NCBI GenBank assembly: GCA_934565655.1
Contig: CAKTIE010000015.1
Span: forward strand, 1-40,734
Length of the DNA stretch: 40,734 nt
From: an uncultured Oscillospiraceae bacterium
GTDB lineage: Bacteria > Bacillota > Clostridia > Oscillospirales > Oscillospiraceae
Reading direction: 5' to 3'
Shown here: one piece after another, positions 7,667 to 14,241 of the stretch
How the letters are laid out: the number at the start of each line of letters is the position of its first letter
Numbering within the stretch: position 1 is the first letter of the stretch
Program-made: the position numbers and the translations under genes
The notes under the pieces: generated by a model
The model's database searches: none
What the model was told of the DNA's origin: nothing
What the model saw: the letters and a program-made list of their open reading frames with translations, nothing else

Positions 7667-7927
7667 TCACTTGTCCTCCCGGCCGAGAACATGGACACGC
7701 ACCAGCCGCCGGAGAAGGGTATATGGTTTAATCCCCCATAGCATACAGATATCCACAAGCGCCGCATATTCCTCCTTCCGTAGTTTCGTTGAGACCGTCC
7801 GGAGGTGCTGTTTGTCCCACTTTTCTTGCCGTTTTCGTGCGATTTTCCGCTGTTTCTGCAATGCATCCGAATCCACCGCATCCCCATGCACAGCCCCGGA
7901 TGCACCAGGAAAGCCCGCATTTTCCAC
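7667..7927 (-). CDS. Small putative DNA-binding protein (ribbon-helix-helix / MobC-like C-terminus), unit 1
   Basis: The 86-aa protein (GTG start at 7927) has a basic linker (QKQRKIARKRQEKWDKQ) followed by a segment patterned like ribbon-helix-helix or relaxosome accessory proteins: LRTVSTKLRKEEYAALVDIC, then a short helix pair ending LLRRLVRVHVLG. The start is chosen because AGGGAGGT lies 7 bp upstream; the longer frame runs through the HNH gene's terminator. It is the second gene on the minus strand, after the HNH gene and a terminator-like hairpin, and its 3' end abuts the GC-rich region. I infer that it binds the nearby iterons; the family call is from pattern only. Confidence 0.6.
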   Translation of the reverse strand: MENAGFPGASGAVHGDAVDSDALQKQRKIARKRQEKWDKQHLRTVSTKLRKEEYAALVDICMLWGIKPYTLLRRLVRVHVLGREDK

Positions 7928-7970
7928 GTTTTCCACCTCCCTTCGTACTGGAATCCCCCATGCGCCGAGG

Positions 7971-7992
7971 AAAAAAGGGGCCGCAGCCCCTT
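7971..7992 (-). terminator. Intrinsic terminator after HNH gene, unit 1
   Basis: Read on the minus strand, a stem AAGGGGC / GCCCCTT with a TGCG-type loop ends in six T residues. It falls 3 bp after the HNH stop and before the Shine-Dalgarno of the next gene, so expression of the second gene would need read-through or its own promoter. Confidence 0.75.
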
Positions 7993-7995
7993 CTA

Positions 7996-8346
7996 TCAGC
8001 CGTCCCAGGGGTACCAAACTTCCCCCTGTTCGGCGTAGTAGTCGGCCACATACCGGACGCATTCCAACTCCATGAAGTACATGACTTCCTGCCGTGTCTG
8101 TTCCGGCGTCCATCCCTTTTCGCACCCGGCAGCCGTGGCGTATTCGTCCCCCATGATGGAGCCATGCACCGCCGCATGACACCGCCAACAGAGCGTAATA
8201 AGATTCATGGGATGGTCTGCACCGCCATGGCCACGGGGCTTGATGTGGTGAATCTGCAAGCCCTCTGTGCTGTCACAGACCGCACACCGGAAGCCGTCCC
8301 GTTCGTATACCTGCCGTCTTATTTGCTTTGTGATTCCTGCCGTCAT
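7996..8346 (-). CDS. Small HNH endonuclease, unit 1
   Basis: The 116-aa protein is a compact HNH (beta-beta-alpha metal) nuclease: VYERDGFRCAVCD, LQIHHIKPRGHGG, then NLITLCWRCHAAVHG. Cys21, Cys24, Cys53 and Cys56 form the structural zinc knuckles; His33/His34, Asn48 and His57 are the HNH residues. A short C-terminal tail ends EVWYPWDG. ATG at 8346 is chosen for the AAAGGA upstream; upstream in-frame ATGs have no ribosome site. The family includes phage, homing and restriction nucleases, so the target is unknown. It is the first gene of the unit and has its own terminator. Confidence 0.9.
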   Translation of the reverse strand: MTAGITKQIRRQVYERDGFRCAVCDSTEGLQIHHIKPRGHGGADHPMNLITLCWRCHAAVHGSIMGDEYATAAGCEKGWTPEQTRQEVMYFMELECVRYVADYYAEQGEVWYPWDG

Positions 8347-8520
8347 TTCTGGCACCGTCCTTTCTGCCGCCTTTCCCGCGGCATCTTCCATGGAGCACAC
8401 GAGGGCAAGGCCAACGTGACCGCAGGTCATGCCAGTGCGCACACTGGCAGCCTTGCGCCGTGTGGTACAATGGGAGAGCCGAGGAAAGCGGCACGCACAG
8501 GCTACGAAAGGCACAGCTAT

Positions 8521-8549
8521 ATGATAGCACAGACGTTCGATGAATACAA
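8521..8549 (-). promoter_or_regulatory. Candidate promoter for HNH gene, unit 1
   Basis: On the minus strand TTGTAT and TATCAT are separated by 17 bp. It lies about 175 bp upstream of the chosen HNH start. The leader contains the palindrome GCCAGTGCGCACACTGGC-type motif at 8431-8448. Confidence 0.4.
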
Positions 8550-8686
8550 GAAGCTTGTTCGATTGTACTGGAATGTTTCAAGCTTTCTGGCACATCATCT
8601 TGTGTTCCCTTCCCGCAGGAAATACCATATCATGTTGCTTGTGTAAAGGGCGGTGGCAACGCGAAGCGTTGACGGAGGGATTGTCG

Positions 8687-9438
8687 GGTTTCCTTCCGGC
8701 CCACCGTGTGGGCCGGTCTTTCCCCGCCCGCCGCAGCGGGCGGAACCCCCCGCGCCCGCAGGCGCGTCCCCCACTTGCGCCGGGGCGCTTTGCGTCCCCC
8801 TGCCCCGGCGGCGGAGAAAACCGGGGCGAAGCCGCCGACGGAAAGCACCACGCAGCACCACGGCGCGGCGGCCGGGACGGACGGCGCGGCCCATCTCTCG
8901 GCGGGCCCGGCTGGGGGCCCCGCCAGCTGGGACGGGAAAAAGGGCGCGGGGACGCCCACAGGCAGGCAAGGGCTGCCCACCCCCGCAGGGCGGCCCACAG
9001 CCAGCCAAGGGCGGCCCCGTCGACCCCCGTGCGCTGGTGGGGGCTGCCGGGCCCCCGGTTTTCGGGCGGCCCGCGAACCGGGCGGCACAGGCCCGGAACG
9101 GCGCGGCCGCACACCCACCAAGCCACCCCAACACCACACGCCACCACGCGGCCAACGCCGGGGCGGGACAAGCCGCACGATTCGCATAAAGGGCGCGGCA
9201 GTCTGGCGCAGTCTGCGTCAGCAGTCTGCGCCAGTCTGACGCGACCGGGCCGCATACCTTTTAAGTCCCGGCCGCCGTGCCGGGACAAGCGGCCCCGCAC
9301 CGGGCCCGGCCCGCAAGGGACGGCCCGCGCAGGAGCCGCCAAGATTCGAGGGAGCGCGGCCACCGGACGCCGCGCCCCCGGAGCACCACCCCAAGGACAC
9401 CCCCGGCGGGCGGCCACCGGACGCCGCCCGCCCGTCTG
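8687..9438. other. GC-rich hairpin-dense non-coding region of unit 2
   Basis: Second copy of the region described at 6915-7666, with the same consecutive hairpins and no convincing gene in any frame. Confidence 0.55.
9199..9238. repeat. Iteron-like array: four CAGTCTG repeats (unit 2)
   Basis: CAGTCTG at 9199, 9209, 9222 and 9232, the same 10-13-10 spacing as in unit 1. Confidence 0.7.
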
Positions 9439-9699
9439 TCACTTGTCCTCCCGGCCGAGAACATGGACACGCACCAGCCGCCGGAGAAGGGTATATGGTT
9501 TAATCCCCCATAGCATACAGATATCCACAAGCGCCGCATATTCCTCCTTCCGTAGTTTCGTTGAGACCGTCCGGAGGTGCTGTTTGTCCCACTTTTCTTG
9601 CCGTTTTCGTGCGATTTTCCGCTGTTTCTGCAATGCATCCGAATCCACCGCATCCCCATGCACAGCCCCGGATGCACCAGGAAAGCCCGCATTTTCCAC
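9439..9699 (-). CDS. Small putative DNA-binding protein, unit 2
   Basis: Identical 86-aa product to the unit 1 copy, with the same GTG start, AGGGAGGT ribosome site and position beside the GC-rich region. Two intact copies argue that neither has begun to decay. Confidence 0.6.
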   Translation of the reverse strand: MENAGFPGASGAVHGDAVDSDALQKQRKIARKRQEKWDKQHLRTVSTKLRKEEYAALVDICMLWGIKPYTLLRRLVRVHVLGREDK

Positions 9700-9742
9700 G
9701 TTTTCCACCTCCCTTCGTACTGGAATCCCCCATGCGCCGAGG

Positions 9743-9764
9743 AAAAAAGGGGCCGCAGCCCCTT
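9743..9764 (-). terminator. Intrinsic terminator after HNH gene, unit 2
   Basis: Same stem and T-run as at 7971-7992. Confidence 0.75.
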
Positions 9765-9767
9765 CTA

Positions 9768-10118
9768 TCAGCCGTCCCAGGGGTACCAAACTTCCCCCTG
9801 TTCGGCGTAGTAGTCGGCCACATACCGGACGCATTCCAACTCCATGAAGTACATGACTTCCTGCCGTGTCTGTTCCGGCGTCCATCCCTTTTCGCACCCG
9901 GCAGCCGTGGCGTATTCGTCCCCCATGATGGAGCCATGCACCGCCGCATGACACCGCCAACAGAGCGTAATAAGATTCATGGGATGGTCTGCACCGCCAT
10001 GGCCACGGGGCTTGATGTGGTGAATCTGCAAGCCCTCTGTGCTGTCACAGACCGCACACCGGAAGCCGTCCCGTTCGTATACCTGCCGTCTTATTTGCTT
10101 TGTGATTCCTGCCGTCAT
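9768..10118 (-). CDS. Small HNH endonuclease, unit 2
   Basis: Identical 116-aa product to the unit 1 copy, with all four zinc cysteines and the HNH residues intact. The ribosome site, leader palindrome (10203-10220) and terminator are also duplicated, so both copies should be expressible. Confidence 0.9.
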   Translation of the reverse strand: MTAGITKQIRRQVYERDGFRCAVCDSTEGLQIHHIKPRGHGGADHPMNLITLCWRCHAAVHGSIMGDEYATAAGCEKGWTPEQTRQEVMYFMELECVRYVADYYAEQGEVWYPWDG

Positions 10119-10292
10119 TTCTGGCACCGTCCTTTCTGCCGCCTTTCCCGCGGCATCTTCCATGGAGCACACGAGGGCAAGGCCAACGTGACCGCAGGTC
10201 ATGCCAGTGCGCACACTGGCAGCCTTGCGCCGTGTGGTACAATGGGAGAGCCGAGGAAAGCGGCACGCACAGGCTACGAAAGGCACAGCTAT

Positions 10293-10321
10293 ATGATAGC
10301 ACAGACGTTCGATGAATACAA
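10293..10321 (-). promoter_or_regulatory. Candidate promoter for HNH gene, unit 2
   Basis: Same TTGTAT-N17-TATCAT arrangement as at 8521-8549. Confidence 0.4.
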
Positions 10322-10409
10322 GAAGCTTGTTCGATTGTACTGGAATGTTTCAAGCTTTCTGGCACATCATCTTGTGTTCCCTTCCCGCAGGAAATACCAT
10401 ATCATGTTG

Positions 10410-10523
10410 CTTGTGTAAAGGGAGGTGGCAACGCGAAGCGTTGACGGAGGGATTGTCGTCAGCGGTCAACCCCTCAGTCACGGCATGCGCCGTGACCGCT
10501 CCCCTTACACAGGGGAGCCTTTG
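10410..10523. repeat. Right part of interrupted family-1 repeat, including third 49-bp core
   Basis: The 49-bp core (10410-10458) differs from the other two by a single base (A at 10423). It runs into the normal right half of the repeat: a CAGTCACGGC / GCCGTGACCG hairpin, then TTACACAGGGGAGCCTTTG. A at 10423 is what pairs with the left arm CCTCCC at 6861-6866, so this half looks like the original chromosomal sequence. Confidence 0.8.
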
Positions 10524-10550
10524 TTCCTTTCCCCCCACCCACGCGCAAAA

Positions 10551-10578
10551 AAGAACCGCCCGTCGGCGGTTCTTTTCG
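10551..10578. terminator. Intrinsic terminator after noc
   Basis: A 10-bp stem AAGAACCGCC / GGCGGTTCTT with loop CGTC is preceded by an A-run, which reads as a T-run on the minus strand. It serves noc and separates it from the repeat. Confidence 0.85.
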
Positions 10579-10600
10579 CATATTCTGCAGGCTGCTCCTC

Positions 10601-11413
10601 CTATGCGCGGACGGTGCGGCCTTTGGGGATGCGGATGGTCAGCAGAATCTCGCTGTCGGTGTCCCGGCGGCCCAGATCCGCGTCCACGCCGCTCTGGCGC
10701 ATCATTTGCAGGCTGCGGTCGATGCTGTTGAGGAACAGCCGCACATCCTTGATGATATAGGTGGCGCTGCGCTGGGGCGCGGGCTTCTCGGCCAGCAGAC
10801 GCTCCACATAACCTTCCGTCTGGGCCACGTTCATCCCTCTGGCGGTGATGGCCGCCAGCGCCGCAAGCTGCGCCGCCTCGTCCGGCAGACGCAGCAGCGC
10901 ACGGGCATGGCGCTCCGTCAGGCCGCCCCGGCGCAGGCCCTCCCGCACCGGCTCCGACAGACGCAGCAGCCGCAGCTTATTGGCCACGGCGGACTGGGAC
11001 TTGCCCAGCTTTTCCGCCGCCTGCTCCTGGCTGAGGGAATAGCGGCTGATGAGGCGGGCGATGGCGGCGGCCTCCTCGAAGCAGTCCAGATCCCGGCGCT
11101 GGAGATTTTCGATCAGGGCCAGCATCCCGGCGTCCTGCTCGTCCACCTGCGCCACAAGGCAGGGCACCTCCCGCAGGCCCGCGATGCGGGCGGCCCGCAT
11201 CCGCCGCTCACCGGCGATGAGCTGATAGCCCTCCCCTGTCCGGCGCACCGTCAGGGGCTGCAATATGCCGTAGGCCCGGATGCTGTCGGCCAGTTCACGC
11301 AGCGCCGCCTCGTCAAAGCTGCGGCGGGGCTGCTGGGGATTGGGGGTCAGTTGGGACAGGGATATGTACTGGACACGGGTGGACAAAAACTCACCCTTCC
11401 GGCGGTTTCTCAT
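10601..11413 (-). CDS. noc: ParB-family nucleoid occlusion protein
   Basis: The 270-aa protein has a ParB N-terminal CTPase/nuclease-like domain (ISLSQLTPNPQQPRRSFDEA, then YQLIAGERRMRAARIAGL) and a HTH (LSQEQAAEKLGKSQSAVANK). It is shorter than and distinct from the parB at 31490. Noc binds its own sites and keeps the division septum off the chromosome. I call it Noc rather than a second Spo0J because there is no adjacent parA and it diverges from the parB copy; the basic tail (RIPKGRTVRA) is not decisive. In Bacillus noc lies by rsmG and parAB; here it is about 20 kb from them, which implies local rearrangement. Confidence 0.75.
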   Translation of the reverse strand: MRNRRKGEFLSTRVQYISLSQLTPNPQQPRRSFDEAALRELADSIRAYGILQPLTVRRTGEGYQLIAGERRMRAARIAGLREVPCLVAQVDEQDAGMLALIENLQRRDLDCFEEAAAIARLISRYSLSQEQAAEKLGKSQSAVANKLRLLRLSEPVREGLRRGGLTERHARALLRLPDEAAQLAALAAITARGMNVAQTEGYVERLLAEKPAPQRSATYIIKDVRLFLNSIDRSLQMMRQSGVDADLGRRDTDSEILLTIRIPKGRTVRA

Positions 11414-11508
11414 GGCAGCTCACTCCTTTTTCTCCATTGTACGCCATGTCCCGCGCGGAAGGCGGCGCTTTCCGTCGGAAAGCTGAAAAAAGCCGGAATG
11501 TGCGCCGG

Positions 11509-12258
11509 TCAAAGCGCCTCAAAATGATACCGCGGCTTCCCCACGCTCTTGGTGCCGTACTCGATGGCCGCCGCGGGACAGTAGCAGATGCAGGCCATGC
11601 AGTGGGTACACGCGCCGCCCCACACGGGCCGCCCCGCCTTCATCTGAATGTTGTTGGTGGGACAGCTCTTCGCACAGCGGCCGCAGCCGGTGCAGGCGTC
11701 CCCCGCCCGAAACGGCCCGGCCTTGACGCAGAAGCGGTAAAACACGGGGTTCACCGGGCCGCTCATGATCCGGTCATAGAGGTTGTTCCGGGGCGGAGCA
11801 AAGGGCTGCCCCGCCTGAAGCCGCTGGATGACCGCCGCGATATCCGGCTGGGCACGGGCCACGATCTCCCTGGCCTCCTCCGGGCCGGGAGCGTCAAACA
11901 TGGCGATGTAGTTCTCCGGCATGACGATCTGCGCCGTGCCCATATCCCGCAGGCCCTTGGCGGCGGCAAGCCGCCGGTTGTACTTGGCGGCATTGCCGAT
12001 CTCGCTGCCGCAGTCCATGACGAACCAGATGCGCTCCGCGCCGGACAGCTCCGTCTCCGCAAGCCACCCGGACACCAGCCGGGGTATACGCCAGGCATAC
12101 GTCGGGGTGACCACGATCACGTCACGCCCCGTCTCCAGCGGGGCATGATCCCCCGCCTTGAGCTTTTCGTTCAGATCCACCACGGTCTCCCCCAGGGCCT
12201 CCGCGATCCGCCCCGCCACATACCGGCTGTTGCCGGTTCCGGAAAAACAGAAGATCAT
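11509..12258 (-). CDS. EFR1-type flavodoxin/ferredoxin fusion protein
   Basis: The 249-aa protein has an N-terminal flavodoxin-like domain starting with the FMN-binding FSGTGNSRYVAGRIAE segment. Its C-terminus is a 2[4Fe-4S] ferredoxin with motifs CTGCGRCAKSCP and CTHCMACICYCP, eight cysteines in all. This is the layout of the EFR1 family, an electron carrier presumed cytosolic and common in anaerobes; the partner is unknown. It is transcribed from a strong promoter at 12323-12351 and appears monocistronic; noc follows 95 bp downstream with its own ribosome site. Confidence 0.9.
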   Translation of the reverse strand: MIFCFSGTGNSRYVAGRIAEALGETVVDLNEKLKAGDHAPLETGRDVIVVTPTYAWRIPRLVSGWLAETELSGAERIWFVMDCGSEIGNAAKYNRRLAAAKGLRDMGTAQIVMPENYIAMFDAPGPEEAREIVARAQPDIAAVIQRLQAGQPFAPPRNNLYDRIMSGPVNPVFYRFCVKAGPFRAGDACTGCGRCAKSCPTNNIQMKAGRPVWGGACTHCMACICYCPAAAIEYGTKSVGKPRYHFEAL

Positions 12259-12322
12259 ACGCTATCCCTCCTGAAAAAAATCGGGCCTTCCGCCGGCGGC
12301 AGGCCCCGTTCCTGTGGGAAGC

Positions 12323-12351
12323 ATTATACCACGGATGGGCCTTTTGCGCAA
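12323..12351 (-). promoter_or_regulatory. Promoter of the EFR1-type gene
   Basis: On the minus strand TTGCGC and TATAAT are separated by 17 bp, and TGG before the -10 gives an extended -10. It lies about 65 bp upstream of the start codon. Confidence 0.7.
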
Positions 12352-12368
12352 TTCCGTGGACTACCCTC

Positions 12369-12397
12369 TTGAAAACGGGGCCGATCCATGCTACAAT
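12369..12397 (+). promoter_or_regulatory. Promoter of the 41-aa ORF and methyltransferase
   Basis: TTGAAA and TACAAT are separated by exactly 17 bp, about 90 bp upstream of the 41-aa ORF. It is back-to-back with the promoter at 12323-12351. Confidence 0.7.
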
Positions 12398-12487
12398 CAG
12401 CCCATACACAGCCGCCCTCCGGCGGCTTTCAAACGGCGCAGCGGTTAGCCGCATCTAACCCGCCGCCGGACAAAGGAGGTCTCCCCT

Positions 12488-12613
12488 ATGGACGCCGCTT
12501 CCCTTTCCCTCAGACGCTTTCGCCGGGACTGCCTGCTGGGCGCGCTCAGCGCGCTGCTGATGCTGGCGTGCAGTCTCTGGGCGGGACGCCAAATACGAAA
12601 TACGGAGGAATGA
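12488..12613 (+). CDS. Small membrane peptide, 41 aa, upstream of methyltransferase
   Basis: A strong AAAGGAGGT site lies a few bases before ATG 12488. The peptide has a basic N-terminus (SLRRFRRD) followed by one hydrophobic helix (CLLGALSALLMLACSLWAG) and a short polar tail, so it should be a single-pass inner-membrane peptide. Its stop (12611-12613) is 4 bp before the methyltransferase ATG, and its last codons (GAGGAA) double as that gene's ribosome site, which suggests translational coupling. No family recognised; the basic-hydrophobic start could also be read as a signal anchor. Confidence 0.65.
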   Translation: MDAASLSLRRFRRDCLLGALSALLMLACSLWAGRQIRNTEE

Positions 12614-12617
12614 CGCT

Positions 12618-13406
12618 ATGAACGAGAAGATCACACTCTCCGGCGTACCGGAGACCATGCTGCAGACCGTCTATGCCCGGGCCAGAGAGAGCGCCGGGCG
12701 CGGCGCCATCCGCGACGAAAGGGCCGAGGAATTGATCGCCCGGCTGGACTACGATTTCTCGCTGGCGGAGAAGGATACCGCCATGCGCAGCGGCGTCATC
12801 GCCCGCACCATTGTGCTGGACCGGCTGGTGGGCGCGTGGCTGGCGGCGCATCCCGGCGCGGTGGTGGTCAACATCGCCTGCGGGCTGGATACCCGGTGCT
12901 TCCGGATGGCGGGCTACCGCCGCTGGTACGACCTTGACCTGCCGGAGACCATGGCCGTGCGGGCGCGGCTGCTGCCGGAGGGCGGCGCGGTCTCCCAGCT
13001 CGCCATGTCGGCCATGGACGACTGGGGCGGCTGCATCACGGAGCGTGACGCGCCGGTGCTGGTCGTGATCGAGGGGCTGACCATGTATCTGTCGGAGGCG
13101 GAGGTGAAGCGCATCTTCGCGGTGATCGCCGGGCGGTTCGACAAAGCCACCGTTTTCTGCGAGACCATGAACCCCACGGTGGCAAAGCGCTTTCAGGAGA
13201 AGTCCATCGAGGGCAGCCACGCGAAATTCACCTGGGGCGTCAGGGGCGGCAAAACCCTTGCCGGGCTTCTGCCGGGCTTCCGGTTTGCGGAGGAGCACTG
13301 CCTGACCGAGGGGATGGCGGCCTTCGTCCCGGTCTACCGGCTGCTGGACAAGCTGCCCTTCGTGCGGAACATCTCCAACCGGATCGTCGTTCTTGAACGG
13401 GAGTGA
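12618..13406 (+). CDS. Class I SAM-dependent methyltransferase (leucine carboxyl methyltransferase-like)
   Basis: The 262-aa protein matches the LCM/PF04072 layout: an N-terminal helical part with RSGVIARTIVLDRLV, the SAM-binding motif VVVNIACGLDTRCFRM with a following acidic DLDLPET, and a downstream VIEGLTMYLSEAEV segment. Members methylate small molecules or polyketide-like intermediates; the substrate here is unknown. ATG 12618 is supported by GGAGGAA overlapping the end of the 41-aa ORF. The gene ends at a GC-rich terminator 17 bp after its stop. Confidence 0.8.
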   Translation: MNEKITLSGVPETMLQTVYARARESAGRGAIRDERAEELIARLDYDFSLAEKDTAMRSGVIARTIVLDRLVGAWLAAHPGAVVVNIACGLDTRCFRMAGYRRWYDLDLPETMAVRARLLPEGGAVSQLAMSAMDDWGGCITERDAPVLVVIEGLTMYLSEAEVKRIFAVIAGRFDKATVFCETMNPTVAKRFQEKSIEGSHAKFTWGVRGGKTLAGLLPGFRFAEEHCLTEGMAAFVPVYRLLDKLPFVRNISNRIVVLERE

Positions 13407-13422
13407 CCGTATTCCATAGAAA

Positions 13423-13456
13423 ACCCCGGCGGGTCAATACCCGCCGGGGTCGTGTT
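13423..13456. terminator. Intrinsic terminator after methyltransferase
   Basis: A 12-bp perfect stem ACCCCGGCGGGT / ACCCGCCGGGGT with a CAAT loop is followed within a few bases by TTTT. It lies between convergent genes. Confidence 0.85.
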
Positions 13457-14224
13457 TTAAAAGTGTCCGCTGCGGCCGGAGCCTCCGCCGCCGGACTCCG
13501 TGCCGTCCTGTTTGTTTTTTCTGCGGCGGGTCTCGGTGGTGTGGGTATACCGGTCGTACCGCTCCGTCAGGTCAAGGCCATCGGCGGTGACGTAGACATC
13601 CGCCTCCGCGCCCTTGCGGACGGACTTCATCTTGGCCTTCAGCAGCAGGCAGATCACCAGCGACACGCCGCAGCCCACCAGCAGGGCGGGCAGGAGCACC
13701 TTGGTCACCGGCCGCTTCACCGGCTGGCCCATATCCGCCAGCGCCATATCGTCACCGCAGGTGGTCAGATAGGCACGGAAGCCGCCATACCAGTCATCGC
13801 TGCTGAAATAGGGCAGGAAGCTGTTCTCCAGCTGCTCCTGGGCGTAATTGCCCACCATGCTCTTGGCGTAGCCGTCCCGGACGTACATGGCGTAGCTTCT
13901 GTCCCACATGCTCAGCAGCAGCAGGATGCCGCTGCGCTCCGCGCCGATGCCGAAGTCCTGGCCGTTGTAGATGTTGGCCGCCGCCTCGTATGCGTCGCCG
14001 CCGTACCTCCCGTAATCGTCCACGGTGACGATATACACCGCGCACCGGTACTGCCATGAAATGGCGTCCGCCGTCTGCTCCAGATCGGCATAGTCTGCCT
14101 CCGACAGCAGTCCGGCCGTGTCGTAAACGAAGGGATCGCCGCTCTGCTGCTCCGCCCACGCGGGCACGGTCAGCGTCAGCGCCGCCAGCAGCGCCAGAAG
14201 AAGGGTCACAAATCTCTGCTTCAT
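13457..14224 (-). CDS. TPM-domain membrane protein (YdjH/YgcG-like)
   Basis: The 255-aa protein starts with a signal peptide (MKQRFVTLLLALLAALTLTV, cleavage likely after PAWA). A TPM_phosphatase domain follows (VYDTAGLLSEADYADLEQTA; WDRSYAMYVRDG), then one transmembrane helix (VTKVLLPALLVGCGVSLVICLLL). The Ser/Gly-rich tail ends GGGGSGRSGHF, a tail common in this family. ATG 14224 fits the signal peptide and has an upstream GGGAGGG-like site. It is the last gene of a four-gene operon with two zinc-ribbon proteins and an SPFH protein, the same combination as Bacillus ydjGHI, implicated in membrane-stress response. Confidence 0.85.
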   Translation of the reverse strand: MKQRFVTLLLALLAALTLTVPAWAEQQSGDPFVYDTAGLLSEADYADLEQTADAISWQYRCAVYIVTVDDYGRYGGDAYEAAANIYNGQDFGIGAERSGILLLLSMWDRSYAMYVRDGYAKSMVGNYAQEQLENSFLPYFSSDDWYGGFRAYLTTCGDDMALADMGQPVKRPVTKVLLPALLVGCGVSLVICLLLKAKMKSVRKGAEADVYVTADGLDLTERYDRYTHTTETRRRKNKQDGTESGGGGSGRSGHF

Positions 14225-14241
14225 CGTTTTCCCCTCCCTCT

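Larger units (their letters stand above)
6866..8637. mobile_element. Tandem element, unit 1 (1,772 bp): core, GC-rich structured DNA, DNA-binding-like gene, HNH gene
   Basis: The unit runs from the first base of the 49-bp core to the base before the next core, and it is followed at once by an apparently identical unit. The genes are on the minus strand: the HNH gene first, then a small putative DNA-binding gene, then GC-rich non-coding DNA. No transposase, integrase, relaxase, replication protein or terminal inverted repeat was found. Boundaries are defined by the mismatch just upstream of the core (C at 6865 versus G at 8637) and by the core-to-core spacing. The head-to-tail arrangement with a core at each junction resembles two circular molecules integrated in tandem. 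Confidence 0.7.
8638..10409. mobile_element. Tandem element, unit 2 (1,772 bp), apparently identical to unit 1
   Basis: Every reading-frame translation compared between the two units is identical, at a constant offset of 1,772. The unit starts with the second 49-bp core, which is C-type like the first. It is followed by the third core (10410), which has A at its fourteenth base and leads into the right half of the family-1 repeat. Perfect identity means either a very recent duplication, active homogenisation, or an assembly artefact. Confidence 0.7.

Noticed and set aside
6822..8075. Long open frames on both strands through the GC-rich part of the tandem units (for example 6822-8075 + and 6773-7645 -)
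   Set aside because: Frames are open on both strands at once because the DNA is GC-rich and poor in stop codons. The translations are Arg/Pro/Gly/Ala strings without domains or ribosome sites.
6866..8637. Group I or group II intron, or IscB/HEARO-type omega RNA element
   Set aside because: There is no reverse transcriptase, no recognisable domain V or group I core, and the HNH protein is 116 aa with no RuvC or bridge-helix part. The unit lies in an intergenic repeat, not in a gene.
6866..10409. Classical insertion sequence or composite transposon
   Set aside because: There is no transposase, no terminal inverted repeats at the unit edges, and no simple target-site duplication; the only direct repeat is the 49-bp core, itself part of the host repeat.
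11414..11508. Intrinsic terminator between the EFR1-type gene and noc
   Set aside because: GCTTTCC/GGAAAGC can pair, but no T-run follows in the direction of transcription, so read-through into noc cannot be excluded.
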